Source: Apostichopus japonicus
Lineage: Eukaryota; Echinodermata; Holothuroidea; Aspidochirotida; Stichopodidae
NCBI RefSeq assembly: GCF_037975245.1
Contig: NC_092570.1
Coordinates: 2,685,501 to 2,749,500 of the forward strand
Direction of reading: 5' to 3'
DNA length: 64,000 nt
Below the pieces are notes generated by a model that had not been told where the DNA came from, ran no database searches, and saw nothing but the letters and a program-made list of their open reading frames with translations. The position numbers and the translations under genes are program-made. Below are positions 21,941 to 33,985 of this stretch, piece after piece. Each line of letters starts with the position of its first letter. The first letter of the stretch is position 1.

Positions 21941-22266
21941 ATCTTAAATGTATATGGCTATTATTTTAGTAAACCCTTATAAAGGTTTTGTTTTCTAGTT
22001 AAATTCCTTTGCATAATGTCTCTATATAATAAGTTGTGTATTTATGCTTAGATAAATGAACCTTGCTATTTAGGTCATTATTATTTTTTTTTTCTCTCGT
22101 TATTATCTGTTGGCAAAAGTAGCATCGCAACAATTCTCACCATACAGAAACTTAAAAACCCGATAACATAATTTGTGTTTGTTTCTCGTTTCTTTGAACA
22201 GAGAATTCCAACGATTTCCTGCAAAAACTGTTTATGTCTATCCCCCAAGAAGTGAAGACTTACTGA
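12564..22266 (+). CDS. SLC7-family amino-acid exchanger light chain, xCT/b0,+AT-like (8 coding exons)
   Basis: Coding exons: 12564-13047, 16045-16270, 16672-16716, 17333-17456, 18923-19123, 19254-19403, 21334-21511 and 22202-22266; phases 1,2,2,0,0,0,1 all agree. Total 1473 nt, 490 aa, close to family length (about 500). Motifs: GTGIFVSPKG in helix 1 (residues 45-54, substrate-binding loop), SGGEFTYI, GMFAYSGW then a TEEIKKPEK segment, SLNGGAFARGRMYFVASREG, and KRPDQPRPFK near the end. Cys145 (FLGQCTE) matches the cysteine that forms a disulfide with the 4F2hc/rBAT heavy chain. The C-terminus (LQKLFMSIPQEVK) resembles SLC7A11. Role: twelve-helix plasma-membrane exchanger working with an SLC3 heavy chain; substrate (cystine/glutamate by resemblance) is inferred. 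The ATG at 12564 begins the only full frame; an alternative first exon, 1a, lies upstream. All donors are good, mostly GTAAG or GTGAG. Confidence 0.92.
13987..14668. other. Extra ~0.68 kb in duplication copy B
   Basis: After TTTAAGAACCGTAG copy B diverges until the shared CCTGCAGGTTCTCC, whereas copy A joins these directly (about 10700). No clear terminal inverted repeats or target duplication were seen, so insertion into B and deletion from A are both possible. A 63-codon ORF at 14128-14319 is not convincing. Confidence 0.7.
15027..15085. repeat. (TA)n microsatellite
   Basis: About 29 TA units inside transporter intron 1; in copy A of the duplication the corresponding position has unrelated sequence. 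Confidence 0.97.
17995..18405 (+). repeat. 24-bp minisatellite in transporter intron 4
   Basis: Diverged tandem copies of a unit like GAGTATGAGTACAAGGCTCT plus four bases, about 17 copies. Alternating CTAAG and CTGAG variants and scattered substitutions indicate an old array. Confidence 0.9.
18584..18750 (+). repeat. GAT/GAC trinucleotide-rich tract
   Basis: Imperfect (GAT)/(GAC)/(GTT) trinucleotide run inside transporter intron 4. The long Thr/Met-rich and, on the other strand, Arg/His-rich ORFs spanning it are repeat artefacts. Confidence 0.93.
19404..21333. other. Transporter intron 6
   Basis: About 1.9 kb between the PRPFK exon and the VPLVFCF exon. It holds the 73-codon signal-peptide ORF at 20935-21156 and otherwise no supported feature. 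Confidence 0.7.
20935..21156 (+). CDS. Small ORF with signal-peptide-like start inside transporter intron 6
   Basis: 73 aa from a true ATG to TGA. Residues 1-17 (MVPWIIVVYLLRVCCA) look like a signal peptide. The next part contains YDGLPSLANGFV, which recalls the N-terminal LPSLxNGYL segment of acid-trehalase-like hydrolases (PGGHG/ATHL1, GH65); nothing after that resembles the family. It may be a stray first exon or relic of such a gene, a nested small secreted peptide, or chance. No donor or partner exons were found. Confidence 0.25.
   Translation: MVPWIIVVYLLRVCCALTLPNSVDPIYDFSNSNNLRYDGLPSLANGFVPMKSSALSKAFLVAVLDESNSNSNL
21857..21938. repeat. (TA)n microsatellite
   Basis: About 41 TA units in the last transporter intron (21512-22201). 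Confidence 0.97.
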
Positions 22267-23292
22267 AGCCTATATACAACACAAGGGACGTAGTTTAATT
22301 TAATAAGGCATGAGGTACTGGGATGAATTATGAGGGTTCAAAATATGAGTGGGAAGTTTTGTTGCCAATTTGGTAAATGTGGAAAGGCCCCACTTAAGTG
22401 GCCGGCTCGCTTCCCTTTCCAGCTGTACAGTATTAAGGATGCAAACTGTACTAGATAACATATAAACGAGGAAATATTTAATTCGGTTAGTAATAATAAT
22501 AATAATGCATTAATAAGATGGTTACATGCAAGAATACCAGGATTGTTGGTGTTCTGCGTTTTCAAGGTTTAAACATGTCTGTTTTCGTAGTTGAATGCTA
22601 CTTTATATTCGATACTGTAATCTTATATAATGATAACCAGCTAAGTTATCGCTATAACATCAAGAAATTTAACATTTCGTTATAAAGCCAGATAAAGTAC
22701 TAAAACCATATAAGCTTGGTGTTCCTATATGGTTAAATATTTTCGAAAAAATGGTTGAATTGTTAAATATTACCAAGCAATTTTTTTGTGTTTCCCCCCT
22801 CCCCCCAAAAAACAGAACTTCTAGATTATAACTTAAATGTGAACCGAAATATAGATTCATTTTGTTTTGTTTTCCGGAATGTTGAATTCATGAAATTTAA
22901 TATAAAAAGTCTGTATATAATGTTGATACTAAAAGGATGAAAGTTTTGGAGGAGAAGATAACACTTTCTTCGGGCTATTTAAATTTAATTTCCTGCAACA
23001 ATTAAGATTCCTTGAAAAGTTTGGTTGACTTGTTTTCAGAGAATTGATTTTAATATTTCGACGGTAATAGTGACTACTCAATAACATAAAACTATCGTAT
23101 AAACTTACATATAAAATATATGGTAATGGTGAAATCACTTTTACACCTTTATGCTGTACTTTTTCAGAAGTTCTGGAAGTTAATTATTCATTTTAATCGG
23201 TCAAACCGTGTATAACAAAACATTGCTGGAATAAATAAATGAGTATGGTGAGAAGATCAAAAATGTATAACGCCATCAAATTTATTAACGAG

Positions 23293-23298
<6 letters not shown>

Positions 23299-23361
<63 letters not shown>

Positions 23362-23402
23362 TTGGGTAATATATATATATATATATATATATCACTTGGG
23401 TA

Positions 23403-23442
<40 letters not shown>
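23299..23442. repeat. Interrupted (TA)n with repeated 13-nt insert
   Basis: Three TA blocks separated by two identical CACTTGGGTAAT inserts, indicating expansion by unit duplication within the microsatellite. Confidence 0.95.
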
Positions 23443-23443
<1 letters not shown>

Positions 23444-24851
23444 AATCAGTAAAAATCAAGTAAAACGAATGTCTTGATAAAATACCAGCATACAAATACT
23501 GCAATTTCCAACTTATTAATTGATGCTGTGTACATATGCTGTGAATATAGGAAATCCGGGAGAAAGAGTGTTAAGACAAAATGCCAGCACAATATTACTG
23601 CACTTGTTAACTGATTTAATTGATTATGAAGATACATCGATCTCATGGACAGCTTCAAAAGTAAAGTAACTAGAGTAAAGGTAAGTCATATCACTCAATT
23701 CTTGGGGGGGGGGGAGGGTCTGGTAGGACCAGAAAGGAGGGGGAGGGATGGGGAGAACCACTTCCAGTAGGATGGAAGATGAAGGAGGGTAGGTAGGGTA
23801 GGGTAGGGTATGGTAAAGATTGAGAAGATCCAGGTGATGTAGGGCACGTAATTGAAAGTTTCATTTATAAATAAAACTGGATGTAAGATCATTTTCGTTT
23901 ATGCCGACCAGATCGTGAGAGCGGATCTGCAAGAGTAACCTGATTTTGATCTAAAGGGCGCCCCGTATTGCTACACACCATTTTGCGACAGCAGGAAAAA
24001 AATGGGTGGTTTCTTGATTTTGGAAGTCAGGCTACTGGGCAAGCCTTTTATTTAGCAGGACGAATTTACCATATAAGATATGCAATGTTGAGATAAAAGT
24101 CCCAAACCTTTCTAATCATCACTCATATTTTCTCATACAAACTGCAATATTTTCTCCTTGTTTTTCTCTGTGTAATTTACAATTTCGTTCTTTTTTTTTC
24201 TTTACCAGGAAATGTATATCAGTAAGAAAGTAATAGGAAGGAGGATTATAATTGTGGAAGTAATTGGTATTAAAAATGTTAGCTAAATATATTGATCACT
24301 CCATGTGCAAGAAAGAGGAAGAAAAAAATAATGATCATAAAAATATCACAGAAACATTCAGCAACATGTGTCTACAAGCCCACACTGATACCATCCAACC
24401 CACCTGCCCCTCCACCCACCCATTAATCCACTAATCCACCCACCCACCGACCCATCCACCCACTCATCCACCCATCCATAAGAAAGAAACAGAGGTTACA
24501 GTTTTGTAATGCCCTTTCAGCTGTTATTTGACAGATTAAACTGATAGCATGACCTAATTAAATTTCATAACCTGATTAATCTAGGACCAAACCACCGTAC
24601 AGTGATAGTAACTGACACACAATGATACCTAAATGGTCAGTCTAGTACTTTTATTATGAACAAAGTGGCCTTATATAAAAATCAAAAACAAAAGAAAAAA
24701 CAAAGACCTGGCAGAATGGTTATTATGGTTGGAAAAAAAAGAAAGATGGAAAACAAAGCCTAAAATGTATATTACTGCTAAGTAATTTCATATTTCTCTT
24801 AAACCATGTGTCATCTTTAGTTTATTATGATGATTTTAATTTTTTGGCAGT

Positions 24852-25058
24852 GGTTTATATGTAGTGGACTTGGTTAAGTTTAGAAAAATAGCTGCCGGGG
24901 ACAGACTACGAGGCCAGTATCAATCTCTGAGCCAGTATCCGAATAGTTTATCCAATTTACATCAAGATTTACCAAACAATAAAAACCATCAAGAGGCTAT
25001 ACGAAGCTTACCTAGGAGTGGCTGTGGTGCCAAACCTGATGTAGAGACACCGAACTAG
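24852..25058 (+). CDS. Possible terminal coding exon, unidentified
   Basis: After a TTTTTTGGCAG acceptor-like site an open frame of about 68 codons runs to [19 protein letters not shown], then [16 protein letters not shown], ending DVETPN. Composition is protein-like (mixed charge, few repeats) rather than AT-rich filler. No preceding exon on the plus strand was found and the family is not recognised, so chance cannot be excluded. Confidence 0.22.
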   Translation, partial: GLYVVDLVKFRKIAAGDRLRGQYQSLSQYPNSLSNLHQDLPNNKNHQEAIRSLPRSGCGAKPDVETPN

Positions 25059-26199
25059 CTAAGGCTAAAACAATAGATCTGTTAAATGCACATATGGTAG
25101 GAAGATGGATTTCTTGCCCCCTTCTGGTGCAGAGAAATGATGATGATACCACTGGATATACCTAATAGTGGATATTTGATGGAATATTAAAGAGCAAAAA
25201 ATACATTTGAATTCAACTTACCATCATGCTTGAAGCTAAGGGACATGAGACACATTATATCCCTAATTATTACCCACCCAACCTTCTACCCCCTCACCCC
25301 CCCACAAAGATGGGACTGGTGTGCTGAGTTCAAACTCATCTTCTAACACTCTAGGGAGTTCATTTACATCTTGCCAAACCTTTCAGTGTACTTTTCTTGC
25401 CCTGTATCAGATTTGATTATGAATGCACAAATATGGATACAATTTATAGCTCGTTTTCTCATTTTTGTTCAGCTAAAGACGACCATGAAGAGTTATGACC
25501 TCAGCCATTTACAAGATAAGATACCAGCATTAAGGATTTGTGAGGCTTGGCACTGTGAAAGACCAGGGGAAAGTTTATGCATGGTTTGAGGAGTAATCCA
25601 TGATGCAAGGATTGAAGCAGGGTACCCTGTGTTAAACCTGGCTTCATTGGTAGTGCACATCTCCTAGCCATAAGATTAAAGCATTGCATAAATATTGTGC
25701 TGTGATCTGGGGTGTCAGAATATGTACATTTTTAGTATTTGATTGATATTTACTGATCATTATGGGATAAAGCAGTGACAATGGATGACCAGATATTTGT
25801 GACCTCTAGCTTTCCTCAAACTAGTGTATGACACATGCTGAGAAAAGAAAAAATGTTTTGATCTAAACATTTGTTTTTAACGTGCATTTGTGAATGGAGT
25901 CATTCCTTTTTGGTAAAGCTAGCTTCAAACCTCGTTTGGTACTAAAATTTGCGTGTTATGATTGATTAATATGCAAAACCACCTTAGGAAAGAAGTAGGG
26001 GATAAAGCTGCAGGTTGAATTTGAAAGAGATGGGAGATGTAAATATGGTGTGGCGATATGGAGATGATATCTTTCCTCCTTAAGCCAGCTCAATTATGAA
26101 GAACTGTGAAGAAGCTTCCACAAGATTCTGTCATCTTAGGTGGTTATGTTTACTTGAGTCTGTGAGAATGCAGGACATGACCATGCAATCTGCTAAACT

Positions 26200-26470
26200 A
26201 TATGCACGACTCACTGGCTAGTTCACAATCCACTTGCTGTATTCACAATCCACCTGGCAGATTCACAATCTTTTGGCTAGATTCATGATCCACTGGCTAG
26301 ATTCATGATCCACTGGCTAGATTCATGATCAATTAATTAGATTTAGGATCCACTAGCTATAGATTCAAAATGCACTTGCTGTATTCACAATCCACCTGGT
26401 AGATTCATGATGCATTGTCTGGATTCAGAATCCACTGGCTGGATTCACAATCCACTTTTTAGATATACAG
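26200..26470 (+). repeat. 20-bp minisatellite
   Basis: About 13 diverged copies of a unit like GATTCATGATCCACTGGCTA. Variants swap TCATGATCC, TCACAATCC and TCAGAATCC. Confidence 0.92.
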
Positions 26471-27136
26471 TTCACTTGGTCAGGGTGTACAGCCCAGAGT
26501 CCTGTGGTTTCTGGGCCCTGTGATATATGGCTTAAAGAATAATTTTTTCTCCTTTTGATATTCTAACGAAACAATGTGTCGCCCGACCGGCCGTGTCAGA
26601 TCCTGGTGAAATGACATAGGTGCCGCCTTTTTCCGTCTTAGCCCAACTTTAAACGAAAAAGTGGATCTGGACGAAACTGAAACAGAAAAGATAATAAAAT
26701 GAATTGGCTGACAAAGCTATAACAATCAGGAAACACTGGAGAAAATCGGTCTGCTTCCAAATGTGTGTTGTAGAATTGCGAGTTTACGTCTTAACGATAT
26801 TTGAAGAATTTGATTAAGAATATTAAAATATAAAACGTTGATAGTAAATGAAACCAAAAAAGAAAAGGAAACAAGAATAATATAATATAATGATAATACA
26901 GGAAACGAGATTTGTAATATATATTTCAAGTTTTTTGCTAAATATTCGGGGTTTGTCTTATTTTCGTTTTCAAAGGTAATGTCATCGGGATTTTCAGTGA
27001 AAATTAAGCGTATAAATGTTTAATGAATAAATATTCTTTTGCATCCAGACTATCCGTATTTTTTCTTGTAAGTATCCTGGCTTATCCGTATCCGTTATTC
27101 AACCAAAGCGATCTTATTGTTCAAGTAGAGCAATTA

Positions 27137-27325
27137 CTATAAGTTGAAAGAACAGTTGGTAGGAGGCTTATAGACTTCATGCCACTGATATGTAGTTGAG
27201 GGGTTTACCAGTTTAATGTTTTCGTATAAAGTGGTTCCATTTGGGTATATCTGGGCCTGAGCAGAAAGGAAGGTGAGAAAATAAACAACTATCACTCTGC
27301 TGAGTGCTTTTTGGGGCTCTAGCAT
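27137..27325 (-). CDS. Small ORF with signal peptide
   Basis: 62 aa from ATG to TAG on the minus strand. Residues about 9-24 (SRVIVVYFLTFLSAQA) form a good signal peptide with an AQA cleavage context, followed by a polar part with two N-glycosylation motifs (NGT, NCS). It could be a stand-alone secreted peptide or the first exon of a gene reading leftward; a GTAAAC sits after the AAACTG codons. No partner exons were found to the left, and its position downstream of the receptor rules it out as that gene's missing signal exon. Confidence 0.3.
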   Translation of the reverse strand: MLEPQKALSRVIVVYFLTFLSAQAQIYPNGTTLYENIKLVNPSTTYQWHEVYKPPTNCSFNL

Positions 27326-29037
27326 GCATCATTCATTTTAATTTTAAGGTGTTTTTGTAACATTCTTAAGTAAACTTGAAAATGTATATTTTTTTTATCA
27401 TTTTCACCATATCTCAATTCACAAATTTTGTCTTTACATACATCATACCATTAATAGCTTAACAAGTTGATATGTGTGTTTGATTTTCTTTTGGAAGTTC
27501 CTTAATTATTCCTCAAGACAGAGCCGTACTGTTACAAATGAAAGTAAGACCATACCTCTACCCCTCCATCACCAGTTATTTATTTTAGTTACAGTTTTAC
27601 ACCATTAATATCATTCATAGAATTTTCCGGTAACATCTTTGCTTTCATGATATGATTTTTTTCAGTGACAACGCAATACAGTTCTCTCCAACAATCAGCC
27701 CCCATCCATCACCCCCCCCCCCCATCTCACGAAACCGGGAAGTCTTTTGGAGCCAAATCAGGCCGCCCGGACAATTTTGATAAAGGGTCCAACCCTTATT
27801 TTCCTTAAGTATATCATGTAAACGAGAAAAACTATAGCATCTATTTCCCACCACATCCCCAACTCCCCTCTTATAAGAACTGCCAAAGAGTCATCCTTTA
27901 AAAATGAGAGGAGCTAACTACAGAATTTGATTTGATCATTAATGTACTACCTCTTTAAAGGTCTTTTATGTAGTGACAGTAACATTGCTTGAGCAATGTC
28001 TGATAATGACCAGAATCTCTCCAATAACATCCATTTTATCTTTTTTGGTACAACTGGAATAATAAGTAGGGTTTTCCATGGTACTAATGATATTGTGACA
28101 AACTATTTGCTCGCAAGTATAGTAATTATGTAGCTACGAGTAACGGTATTCGTTATCGGGTTTTTTTTTTCGTTTTACATAGACCATTAAGCAATACTTC
28201 TGTCTGTCTCACTTTTCAATTTACACAGCTAGGGAAATTCCCAGGCTATTTATTATAAAGGTGAAGATAATTGAAACAGTATTAATTGCATAACATTTTA
28301 TAATTACAGTAACGATTTCACTTCAGTGTAACGTAACATGATTAAATATGAAACCACAGTCTATGATAGTTTACTTTAATAGTTGCAGATGTGTATCACG
28401 GTTCACGGTTGTATTGTCTATTTTGACATGAAGTGATCTCGAAATGGTTAAAAGAGATCTAACGTACACCCCTCTGACTAAAAGTATAGACTTTGTGATG
28501 TCAAGGAATTCACTTTCGTTTGAATTTTCTTACTTATCATAGATTAAGTCTCATAAGCTATGACATAAGATATATAGCCTATAACTAGGCCATTCTTCTG
28601 GATTTTTAAAAGAGACGTAAAGTTCTCATCATGCACAAATTTATATAACTTTGAAAGTCCCTGAACATGTATTTTCGTACATCTGTATTCGTCTGTATGT
28701 TTTGACATGGTATTTCGTCCTATGTGCAATGGAAACTAAGAAAATGACGAAATTCCTTTCGTTTTTCACACCCAAAAAATCCGACACTCTGTGGTAGCAT
28801 TGAATTGCTTAACAGTTACTTTGGAAATATTTGTTTCCGAAACTTATTTGCCAATGACACATCCAGCAGAGTCAGTTGAAGTTATTTTCTAACGTTTACC
28901 CCACTGCATACTCTCCTCTGATATGGTACGTCAAAGCACTGGTACTGATAGTATAGATATTGTTTAGTAGAAACAGAATATATATAAATATATAATCTGC
29001 TCATAGTCTTAAGGCTGGTAGGTGTACTGGAGTGTGT

Positions 29038-29068
<31 letters not shown>

Positions 29069-32000
29069 TGAAATTGGGATGGAAATCTTCAGTGACAGTA
29101 AAGATTTTAATTTTTATCAAAATGCTTTTTTATTTTGGAAAATATACTTAGTTACTAACTTGTTTAGTAAAGATATCTTACAGCGTAGATATGCAAGTTT
29201 GTAGACGTTGGCATCTAAGGATACCTGTTCTTATGTCAATGATACCACATTGCTAAACATTGTTTAGTGTAGCCAAACGATAGTGCAATGTAACTATACA
29301 AGTATGCAAGGATTTTCGCTTTTGTTTTATCTAAATGATGTAATACCAGTCTAAGCACGACAATGTTATACAAGGTTGGGTTCAGTTCAAAATCTAGCAA
29401 TGTGCAAGTACTAAAATCGAAGGAAAAGAGTACGGATTTGTCAATGAGTATATAGGGTTATACTAGCCTATACATTTACTATCGTACCGCTGAGGGTCGG
29501 ATGTTGTGGCTTCTGATCGCTGAGCACCTGAAAGCAATCGTATATACCCGTGTCGCTGAAGACACGAGGAAGTATTTTATATCATAACATCTGTGGTTCG
29601 AGGGTCGAACGAAAGTACTCGAGGGTTCCTGTCGTGATTTTAGCTTGCTGAAACCAGTTTCCCGTAACCTTACCTGTGAGTTGAATGATACATATATTTA
29701 TGGGTTTATGATATGTGTTTCATGCTAAGAATAAAAGAAGTATAAAATATAAGATTGAAACGTTAAGTGAAACGCCATGAAGGAAAGGTTTCCATCTTGT
29801 AATTCTTTCATGTACGGTAGTTGAATTGTAGCAATCTATTAGTGATGGATCTAAGTCATTGGGAATTAAAAGGACTTCGTTCAGTTAGAGTTTGTGCTGT
29901 ATAAGGGGGTTTAAGAGTCAGTTTTTGGACAAGATAAAAGTCAGTGGGGAAGTAAAGAGGGTTTGTCTAAGAAAACAGTGACTTCTTTAGTTATTGGATA
30001 GACGATATTAAGGACACAAGAATTGAATGTAAATTCGTACTATTGGTGTAAATTAAGTTGAGAGTTTAAAATGTTGTATGTTGTAAGGTTTTCAAAATTA
30101 ACCTACATAATTAACCTACCTATAAACCTACATAGACATAAAGGAAATGTAAAGCAATGGGTGGATTTGTATGATATGGTAATTTCGACAAAAACAGTAC
30201 AAATGGTGTATTTCACTGCTTATATTTATAGGTTAATATTTCATGACGCCCATCTCAGGGACAACCTCCCGTTTTTTTAAAAACATTTGTCCACCGTTAA
30301 TTTCAAGGGTTTACCGCCTACTCCAAAACATCAACGCATACACAAGATGCATAAATCATATCGCGTCAGCCTATTTTAATTTATACCCGCCATGTCATTC
30401 GCGTCATATATCACTGATTATTCGCGCCATTGTCGAGATGGTTCAATAAAGACAAGGATAACATAAAGTAAGAGTTAAATTAAATTTAAGTTGTAATTTC
30501 TAACTGTATTTGAATGTTTGTATAAATCCAAGAAACTTTATAAGGAGTTACAAAATCTAAATTGATTGTTGGTGTATTATTTGGACATCGTCTCTCCTCA
30601 GAGCAACTTTTGATTAATTTCTCCTCTGTGTCTTGATTCCTCTGGATCTGACTTGTGATAAATATAATACTCCTGAACCAAACAGAAAAATAACAACAAA
30701 TAATGGTCACTGATATTGAGACTGTGAGACTGATTGTACAACTCAATGTATGGAAATGATTTGTATGGAACATTGGTCAATTGAAGAAATTCACTATGGG
30801 CAAATTTGCAGCATTGCTTAATTGTTTTATTTCTTATTTCTCTTTTCTAGTTGCATGATTTGAAACAAAAAAAGATCAGTTTTGTTAATATTATACAGTG
30901 TTCTTTTGGTTATAAAAGCATACAATACATAAGTTATAAACTAAATTGTCTTACACAAAGTTCATGAGAATTTAGAAGCCAGTATTAACCACAGTGTGAA
31001 CATTTTAAATATCAGCGAATAACATTAATCCACTGTATAATTTGAGTGTTATGACCTAAATAAAAGGATTTAACAATAGTTGTTGTCATGAATGTCAAGT
31101 GTTTATGCACATGTGTACGTGTGTACGTGTGTACTCGCGCGTATGTGTGTTTGCACGCGCATGTTCGTATGTGTAAAAATACCTTATTTCCTATTTCATG
31201 CTATACATAATCTGAAAGCCTCCAAGGAAAACGTACCAACTATCTAGGGTCTTGTGACCTGCTCCCAGGTGCTACTAACATATTATTTAATTCTTTTGCC
31301 AGATCAAAAAAAAAACGAATTTCGTAGACGACAGATCGCCACTATAATGGGACTTTACGGTAAATTCGAGAATAAATCGTTAGGTTTGGATGATAATGAT
31401 CTTGAGATTGACTTTCTCTGTCTCAGAAAGAAAGCTTGATCTGCATGGTCCCTTTTCGAATATTTACCGTGAGTTTTTTTTTAAATTGCTTCATACTTTA
31501 CGCGCTTGTTTACGAACAAAAAACGAGGAAACTCGTGTTGCTAAGGAACAACGAATCTTGTCGTCTGCTTCTCGTGTCTATGTACATTATGTACCGTCAT
31601 GATAACCTACGGGTATTCCGAGTGAAATTTTGGTTGTTTGAAAGAAAAATACTCAAAATGGCAATTTTTGTATTGAAACTGGTAATTATTGAAAATAGGA
31701 ACCAGTTATAGCTACATTCTATTGTTTGCATAGCTTCGCAAGAAATGCGGTAGCTATGAGCTCATGACATTAGTTGTTATAGAATATACGGTACATAAAC
31801 GCATATGTAAAATGTTTTGTCTTCATTCGAAAATAATAATATTTAAGATCTAAAGATCAAATACTTACCGGCAGAAACAAAGCAAAATCTCTAATTACAA
31901 TTACGGTAACTTTTGTAAAATTGACACCAAAATTAATTTAAATTGTATTGAAAATCCGTGGCTAGTAACCGAGAATAGAAGAATAGATGTCCAAAAAAAT

Positions 32001-33176
32001 ATCACTAGTATAGCTGACTACTCCAGCAGTGAAGTGAAAGCGACATTAAATTCTAATAAAAGCATTTTCAATTTCTCAGAAAACCTGCCATGACTATTGC
32101 TTATCACGTGTTAATCACGTGTTCTATCCTGGTTCGAACAACAGAAGGCAGAATATAATTTGTAAGTTCAACAAGCAAGCTTCATGTTATTAGAATAGGG
32201 TACGATTAGTAGTTACCGACCTCAGAGTTGTTTTCGACATATATCGGTCATTATATATTAATGATTATAAACAGTGTGTAATATACTCATTTATAATTAA
32301 ACAAAATAACAGAATCAATGTTTTATTTTCCTTTCTTATTTTCTTTACCCTTTGCATCGCTCAGAATTGTTATTTTTTATTAAAGATGGTCACATCTTGC
32401 CTGTTTCTATTTGTGTACACGTTATGATACATATTAGGCTGCAGTATAGGATGGTACATTCTACTCCTGTTTACGTCAAACAGTTTTTCTAATATTTATG
32501 CCCATTTGGCATCCATTAGAAATGAAATAGCTGTAAATAATTTACTGGGCAGTCTCAAATGCCGCCCTCTGCATCATCTACGAGGGATGTAAAATTTCTA
32601 TTGTCATATATTTTTGCACATCCATCCCACCAATATTTGTTATGTAGCATGTTTCCATAAAGAAATAGATTAAGTTTCATCCTTTTTCTTAAGTAAACCA
32701 GTAGGATTTTAAATGTTGGTTTGGTGGTAATTAGGTTGTGTGCGTTACAAAAGTTTTGCACAAGTAAACAAGTTCGTTTGTTCCGTTTAGATTATCTTGC
32801 TTTTATCTTCTCGGTGGTTATTAAGGGCGTACAAAACATACTCTCTTAAATTTGTGAATAAATTGAGCAAAAGATTAGTTTATCTGCTTTATTGGTCTGC
32901 AGTAAAAACCACCAATTTTGGTAACTTGGTAAAGTAGAAAAATGTTGAATGATACGGTAGCTTCTAATAACCATCTATTTTGAATCCGATGTGTAGTTTG
33001 AATTGAACAGAATTATAACGAAGAGAAATTTTAAGATTGACAAGCGCCTCCAATTTTCCATGATACATTATAGAAATGTTGTGAGTCCCCCCGTCTGGGT
33101 TTTACCTTTCGTTTCATTTGTGTCACATGTATGAACTTGTTTCACTTTGACGGTTATTAAAACTATTATTGTAGTG
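27326..33176. other. Gene-poor AT-rich stretch
   Basis: No supported exon. Contents: a poly-C tract near 27711-27723, a short TA run (29039-29064), GTGT/CGCG-type purine-pyrimidine alternation at about 31105-31175, and scattered ORFs of 60-95 codons without recognisable motifs. Confidence 0.5.
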
Positions 33177-33985
33177 AGCCCTATATTTGATTGTGGGAGC
33201 ATTCCAAGTCATATAATTTGGTAATGGGTACGCGTATAGTATAGCTTACTAGCCTCCGAAAGTCGTAACACATACACGCATATACAAACACTCTTTTTCA
33301 TGTATTATTGTATTAAGCCCTATATTTGATTGTGGAAGAATTCCAAGTTATATAATGTGGTACTGGGTACGCGTATAGGATAGTTTACTACCCTCCGAAT
33401 GTTGTAACACATAACACGCTTATACAAACACTCATTTTTATGAATTATATGAAGCCCTATATTTGATTGTGGAAGCATTCCAAGTTATATAATGTGGTAC
33501 TGGGTACGCGTATAGGATAGTTTACTACCCTCCGAATGTTGTAACACATAACACGCTTATACAAACACTCATTTTTATGAATTATATGAAGCCCTATATT
33601 TGATTGTGGAAGCATTCCAAGTTATATAATGTGGTACTGTTTACGCGTATAGTATAGTTTACTACCCTCCAATTGTCGTAACATATACACGCATATAAAA
33701 AAAAAACTATTTTGATGTATTATTGTATTAAGCCCTATATTTTATTGAAGAATTCCAAGTAATATAATTTGGTACTGGGTACGCGTATAGTATAGTTTAC
33801 TAGCCTCCGAATGTCGTAACACATACACGCATGTAAAAACACTCTTTTTTTGTATCATTGTATTAAGCCCTATATGTTATTGTAAAATTCCAAGTTATAT
33901 AATGTTGTGCTGGGTACGCGTATAGGATAGTTTACTACCCTCCGAATGTTGTAACACATAACACGCATATACAAACACTCAATTT
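33177..33985. repeat. ~138-bp tandem repeat, six copies
   Basis: Units begin at GCCCTATATTTGATTGTGG (near 33178, 33316, 33453, 33592, 33732 and 33867) and contain GGTACTGGGTACGCGTATA and a TAACACATA motif. The CpG-containing TACGCGTA palindrome is kept in every copy. Two adjacent units (33453 and 33592) share more variants with each other, indicating recent local duplication. Confidence 0.93.

Larger units (their letters stand above)
22267..26164. other. Transporter 3' UTR and gene-poor flank
   Basis: After the TGA at 22264 no canonical AATAAA is obvious nearby; AATAAG lies at about 22300. The region holds TA tracts (23299-23442), a G-rich stretch near 23705-23765 with a TAGGG-type run near 23790-23811, and a CCAC/CCAT-rich run at about 24395-24478. 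One possible terminal exon (24852-25058) is listed separately. Confidence 0.55.

Noticed and set aside
30486-30780. Minus-strand ORFs with a hydrophobic segment
   Set aside because: Two overlapping frames of similar length, no signature and no neighbouring exon.
31254-31711. Overlapping ORFs with basic or hydrophobic stretches
   Set aside because: Three overlapping frames, none with a known motif or splice partner; consistent with chance.
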